Shown here in pieces: positions 5,421 through 8,383 of a DNA stretch of 8,383 bases. The stretch is from NCBI GenBank assembly GCA_958444395.1, contig CAUCOL010000065.1, positions 1-8,383 of the forward strand. Direction: 5' to 3'. A program made the position numbers and the translations under genes. Every line of letters begins with the position of its first letter. Within the stretch, counting starts at the first letter, position 1. The DNA comes from an uncultured Lachnospiraceae bacterium (GTDB taxonomy: Bacteria > Bacillota > Clostridia > Lachnospirales > Lachnospiraceae). The notes beneath the pieces are model-generated. The model did no database searches and was not told where the DNA came from. It saw only the letters and a program-made list of their open reading frames with translations.

Positions 5421-7708
5421 TTAAGCTCTTTGACAATGGCGTATACCTGGTCAATGGTACAGAGATTATTGAAGACAATGCCCAGGCAGCACAGGCGTTG
5501 CAGGCAAAATGTGGAAAGGCTCCTTCCAAAGAGGAGGCAGCGAAGGGTACGATGGCATATGGTATCCTGGAAGCACATAACACATCAGGAAATATGAAGC
5601 AGCTGCAGGTAAAGTTTGATAAGCTGACTTCTCATGATATTACCTTTGTAGGTATCATTCAGACAGCACGTGCATCAGGATTGGAGAAGTTCCCGATCCC
5701 ATATGTTCTGACCAACTGTCATAACAGTCTGTGTGCCGTTGGTGGTACGATCAATGAAGATGATCATATGTTTGGATTATCCTGTGCCAAAAAATACGGC
5801 GGTATGTATGTACCTCCTCATCAGGCAGTTATCCATCAGTTTGCCCGTGAGATGCTGGCAGAATGTGGTAAGATGATCCTGGGCTCTGACTCCCATACTC
5901 GTTATGGTGCCCTGGGTACGATGGCAATGGGTGAAGGCGGTCCTGAGCTTGTAAAGCAGCTGCTTTCCCGTACATATGATATCAATATGCCGGGTGTTGT
6001 AGCCGTTTATCTGACCGGTAAGCCACAGAAGGGAGTAGGTCCGCAGGATATTGCCCTTGCGATTATCGGTAAGGTATTTGCCAATGGATATGTAAATAAC
6101 AAGGTTATGGAATTTGTCGGTGACGGTGTGGCAAATCTGTCGGCTGATTTCCGTATCGGCGTAGATGTTATGACGACTGAGACAACTTGTCTGTCATCCA
6201 TCTGGACAACGGATGATAAGATCAAAGAATTTTATGAGATTCATAACCGTCCGGAAGGATATAAAGAGATGAAGCCGGCGGATGTTGCATACTATGATGG
6301 TATGGTTTATGTAGACCTCTCAGAGATCAAGCCTATGATCGCTATGCCATTCCATCCAAGCAATGTCTATACGATCGAAGAGTTAAATGCCAATCTAATG
6401 GACATTCTGGACGATGTGGAGAAGAAAGCATTAGTCAGTCTGGATAATAATCAGGTGAAGTATACCCTGAAAGATAAGGTGCATAATGGCAGACTGTATG
6501 TAGAACAGGGTGTGATCGCCGGATGTGCCGGTGGCGGATTTGAGAATATCTGTGATGCTGCCGATATCCTGCGTGGCAAATATATCGGAGCGGATGAATT
6601 CTCTCTGAGTGTATACCCATCCAGCCAGCCTGTATTTATGGAACTGGTGAAGAATGGTACGATTGCTGACCTGATGGAGACCGGTGCAACGATTCGTTCC
6701 GCATTCTGTGGATCATGCTTCGGTGCCGGAGATGTTCCTCCAAATAATGGTTTATCCATTCGTCATTCTACCCGTAATTTCCCGAACCGTGAAGGTTCTA
6801 AGGTCAATAACGGACAGATTGCATCTGTTGCACTGATGGATGCCCGTTCGATCGCAGCGACAGCAGCAAATCAGGGTTACCTGACAGCAGCTACGGATGT
6901 AGATGTTGATTTTAAAAAGCCGAAATATCATTTTGACAGTGCGATTTATGCAAATCGTGTTTATGATGGTGTCGGTAAGGCAGATCCGAATGAGGAGATC
7001 AAGTTTGGTCCAAATATCAAGGACTGGCCTGCGATGTCTGCATTAACAGACAATATGGTATTAAAGGTAGTATCCGAGATCCATGATCCGGTAACTACGA
7101 CCGATGAGCTGATCCCATCCGGTGAGACATCTTCTTTCCGTTCTAATCCACTGGGACTGGCGGAGTTTACGTTATCCCGTAAGGATCCGGCGTATGTAGG
7201 CAAGGCAAAAGAGGTACAGGCAGCCGAAAAGGCAAGAATCAATGGGGAGGATATCGTAGCAGCACTTCCGGAAGTAAAGGAAGTATTTGAAACGATTCAG
7301 AAGACATTTGATATTAAGCCGGAAGAGACACAGATCGGTTCTACGATCTATGCAGTAAAACCGGGGGATGGTTCTGCCCGTGAGCAGGCAGCATCCTGTC
7401 AGAAGGTTCTGGGCGGTTTTGCCAATATTGCAAAGGAATATGCAACGAAGAGATATCGTTCTAACCTGATCAACTGGGGTATGCTTCCATTCCTGTTTGA
7501 CGGAGAGCTTCCATTTGCCAATGGAGATTATCTCTTTGTAAAGGATATTAAGAAGGCTGTTGCAGAGAAGAATGATACGGTGAAAGCCTACGTTGTTAAT
7601 AAGGGAATGAAGGAATTTGATCTGCATCTGGGTAATCTGACAGATGATGAAAGAGAGATTATCGAAAAAGGATGTCTGATCAATTATTATCGTTCTCATA
7701 TGGAATAA
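5417..7708 (+). CDS. Aconitase-family hydratase (aconitate hydratase or YbhJ-like)
   Basis: This 763-residue cytosolic iron-sulfur hydro-lyase most likely interconverts citrate and isocitrate via cis-aconitate, or hydrates a related acid. The three [4Fe-4S] cysteines are at expected places: C370 ([10 protein letters not shown]), C431 and C434 ([10 protein letters not shown]). Other family landmarks are HNSLCAVGG (102-110), GSDSHTRYG (156-164), [10 protein letters not shown] (453-462) and, after a linker of about 540-630, the C-terminal swivel domain with [10 protein letters not shown] (650-659) and [12 protein letters not shown] (681-692). Length and wording resemble the branch containing E. 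coli YbhJ ('putative hydratase', about 750 residues) more than classical AcnA (about 890) or AcnB; this is from memory. Substrate is therefore uncertain, though cluster and serine/arginine motifs appear intact. The SD GGAGG (5406-5410) is 6 bases before the ATG. No citrate synthase or isocitrate dehydrogenase gene lies in the window. The gene is monocistronic except for a possible small upstream ORF, and ends before a strong terminator. Confidence 0.9.
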   Translation: MIKLFDNGVYLVNGTEIIEDNAQAAQALQAKCGKAPSKEEAAKGTMAYGILEAHNTSGNMKQLQVKFDKLTSHDITFVGIIQTARASGLEKFPIPYVLTNCHNSLCAVGGTINEDDHMFGLSCAKKYGGMYVPPHQAVIHQFAREMLAECGKMILGSDSHTRYGALGTMAMGEGGPELVKQLLSRTYDINMPGVVAVYLTGKPQKGVGPQDIALAIIGKVFANGYVNNKVMEFVGDGVANLSADFRIGVDVMTTETTCLSSIWTTDDKIKEFYEIHNRPEGYKEMKPADVAYYDGMVYVDLSEIKPMIAMPFHPSNVYTIEELNANLMDILDDVEKKALVSLDNNQVKYTLKDKVHNGRLYVEQGVIAGCAGGGFENICDAADILRGKYIGADEFSLSVYPSSQPVFMELVKNGTIADLMETGATIRSAFCGSCFGAGDVPPNNGLSIRHSTRNFPNREGSKVNNGQIASVALMDARSIAATAANQGYLTAATDVDVDFKKPKYHFDSAIYANRVYDGVGKADPNEEIKFGPNIKDWPAMSALTDNMVLKVVSEIHDPVTTTDELIPSGETSSFRSNPLGLAEFTLSRKDPAYVGKAKEVQAAEKARINGEDIVAALPEVKEVFETIQKTFDIKPEETQIGSTIYAVKPGDGSAREQAASCQKVLGGFANIAKEYATKRYRSNLINWGMLPFLFDGELPFANGDYLFVKDIKKAVAEKNDTVKAYVVNKGMKEFDLHLGNLTDDEREIIEKGCLINYYRSHME

Positions 7709-7716
7709 TCTGCAGA

Positions 7717-7749
7717 TGTATCAATCTGTGAAACTGTTTTTTTGATACA
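7717..7749 (+). other. Hairpin just after the aconitase-family gene
   Basis: TGTATCAA (7717-7724) pairs perfectly with TTGATACA (7742-7749) around a 17-base loop. A run of seven T lies within the loop and right-arm edge and not after the stem, so it is not a standard terminator. It may protect the mRNA 3' end or act with the terminator at 7805. Confidence 0.5.
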
Positions 7750-7804
7750 GTTGCCATGTTTGAAAATCTGCCTGTCGTATAGGAAGAACTTATTTCTTTA
7801 ATCT

Positions 7805-7847
7805 AAAACAGGATTTTATCCGAAAAACGGATAAAGTCCTGTTTTTT
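7805..7847 (+). terminator. Strong intrinsic terminator of the aconitase-family gene
   Basis: AAAACAGGATTTTATCCG (7805-7822) pairs with the arm at 7828-7845 over 18 positions with one T-G wobble. The loop is AAAAA and the T tract is TTTTTT (7842-7847). It lies about 97 bases after the stop codon. It has an A run on its left side, so it could also work on the minus strand. Confidence 0.92.
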
Positions 7848-8077
7848 CGTGCTTTACGGGCAAAACAGGGCGAAAAATTTGTAGAGAATCACTAAAAAAA
7901 GAAAGGCAGGATTGTCAAACAAATACAAAAATAGTTGTTTATAAAAATAGAGAAATAAACAAAATACCAGAAATTCCGTTTGGAATTTGTAGCGGCTTCG
8001 CTATTGTCAGGAAAAAGGATATTTGTTACTCTAGCAGTGCAGAAAGCAATGACAGATTGCATAGGGCGTTCGAACGG

Positions 8078-8104
8078 GCAGAAGGTTTTCTTCTGCATTC
8101 TTTT
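8078..8104 (+). terminator. Possible terminator-like hairpin
   Basis: GCAGAAG (8078-8084) pairs with CTTCTGC (8090-8096) around GTTTT, followed by ATTCTTTT (8097-8104). The stem is only 7 bp and the tail is broken, and no gene ends close by. It may end a short RNA from 7848-8077 or be incidental. Confidence 0.35.
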
Positions 8105-8123
8105 ATAAAATGTAAGATTCTAA

Positions 8124-8301
8124 TTGTCTCCTCAGAAAAGTGAGTCACAGCCGATTCGGCAGATACGATCACTTCAGACAAGTTTTCAATGGGTTCTTTT
8201 TGTTTTTACCGGGATAGGGCATTGTTTTAGGGAGGATTGCTATGGAGTAAAAACAGGGCATGGATTTGCCTGTGATCCGTTTGAAAACAGAATATCAATG
8301 C
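8124..8301 (+). ncRNA. Possible structured RNA (unidentified)
   Basis: Two nested domains can be drawn. Domain one: TTGTCT (8124-8129) with AGACAA (8176-8181), GTGA (8140-8143) with TCAC (8169-8172), and the palindrome GCCGATTCGGC (8150-8160) at the tip. Domain two: GCATTG (8219-8224) with CAATGC (8296-8301), GTTTT with AAAAC (8224-8228 and 8284-8288), GGAT (8234-8237) with ATCC (8275-8278), and ACAGGGCA (8253-8260) with TGCCTGT (8267-8273). More small stems follow to 8345. I do not recognise a known riboswitch, tmRNA, 6S, SRP or RNase P signature. Strand is assumed from the pairing order and is uncertain. Confidence 0.25.
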
Positions 8302-8383
8302 AAACTGGGTTTCGCTGACCGCAAGCCGGATAGGCGGGAAATTGCTTTCTGTTGTTAAAAAAGCGTATGTTTATGAGAACGTT

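Larger units (their letters stand above)
7848..8383. other. Gene-free right end with several hairpins
   Basis: I see no credible protein gene here. Short open frames exist on both strands (minus 8098-7892; plus 8124-8318 from a TTG), but they lack ribosome binding sites and recognisable protein character. Bases 7880-7970 are A-rich. Perfect small hairpins are AAATTCC-GTTT-GGAATTT (7971-7988), TAGCG-GCTT-CGCTA (7990-8003), a 10-base palindrome CGTTCGAACG (8067-8076) and GCAGAAG-5-CTTCTGC (8078-8096). From 8124 to about 8345 many complementary segments nest, which could be a structured RNA or a leader for a gene beyond the right edge. Confidence 0.55.

Noticed and set aside
7172..7699. Minus-strand open frame of 175 codons inside the aconitase-family gene
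   Set aside because: It is antisense to well-conserved aconitase coding sequence and has an implausible Cys/Ile/Leu-rich composition and no SD. It is a shadow.
7892..8098. Minus-strand 68-codon open frame
   Set aside because: It covers several hairpins and an A/T-rich tract that makes its Phe/Ile-rich tail. There is no ribosome binding site.
8124..8318. Plus-strand 64-codon open frame from a TTG start
   Set aside because: It has no SD, a non-ATG start, no recognisable protein character, and overlaps the nested stems better explained as RNA or noncoding DNA.
8296..8345. Cyclic-di-GMP (GEMM) riboswitch, suggested by GCAAAC and CCGCAAGCC
   Set aside because: The core ACGCAAAGCC and the GAAA-capped second stem of that class are absent or altered, so the resemblance is too weak to call.

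Overview
The window looks like a chromosomal segment from a low-to-mid GC Clostridia, most likely a motile gut Lachnospiraceae (Roseburia / Agathobacter / Butyrivibrio-like). This rests on the GGGtGRT protein beside a NifU-like scaffold protein, the PyrB/PyrI pair, strong GGAGG ribosome binding sites and T-tailed intrinsic terminators. The assignment is from gene content and style; no database search was possible.

Layout. (1) Bases 1-1430, plus strand: the 3' part of an iron-sulfur scaffold (NifU-like) gene, then a complete GGGtGRT-family gene, closed by a clear terminator at 1481-1529. (2) Bases 1530-1816: no gene. It holds four short direct TACTTGC repeats and a pair of GC-rich hairpins that probably end the facing minus-strand chemoreceptor gene. 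(3) Bases 1817-3604, minus strand: a methyl-accepting chemotaxis protein (sCache-like sensor, HAMP, signalling domain) in visibly more AT-rich DNA. This DNA and its leader carry a strand-biased octamer, AGGGGTAG. (4) Bases 3809-5151, minus strand: pyrI and pyrB, overlapping by 7 bases, encoding aspartate transcarbamoylase regulatory and catalytic subunits. (5) Bases 5152-5416: a compact divergent control region with back-to-back promoters for pyrBI (leftward) and the aconitase-family gene (rightward), a hairpin in the pyrB leader, and a small upstream ORF whose stop overlaps the aconitase start as ATGA. (6) Bases 5417-7708, plus strand: a 763-residue aconitase-family hydratase with all expected [4Fe-4S] cysteines, followed by a strong terminator at 7805-7847. 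(7) Bases 7848-8383: no credible protein gene, but several hairpins and a nested set of complementary segments that could be a structured RNA or the leader of a gene beyond the right edge.

How the parts relate. The scaffold and GGGtGRT genes form a tight pair and probably act together; the second has no established function. PyrBI does the first committed step of pyrimidine synthesis. The aconitase-like enzyme would serve the citrate/isocitrate branch toward 2-oxoglutarate and glutamate, or hydrate a related acid. The chemoreceptor appears unrelated to its neighbours and may be a later arrival. The best candidates for undescribed biology are the scaffold/GGGtGRT pair, the frame-independent AGGGGTAG repeats, the small ORF coupled to the aconitase gene, and the structured right-hand intergenic region.
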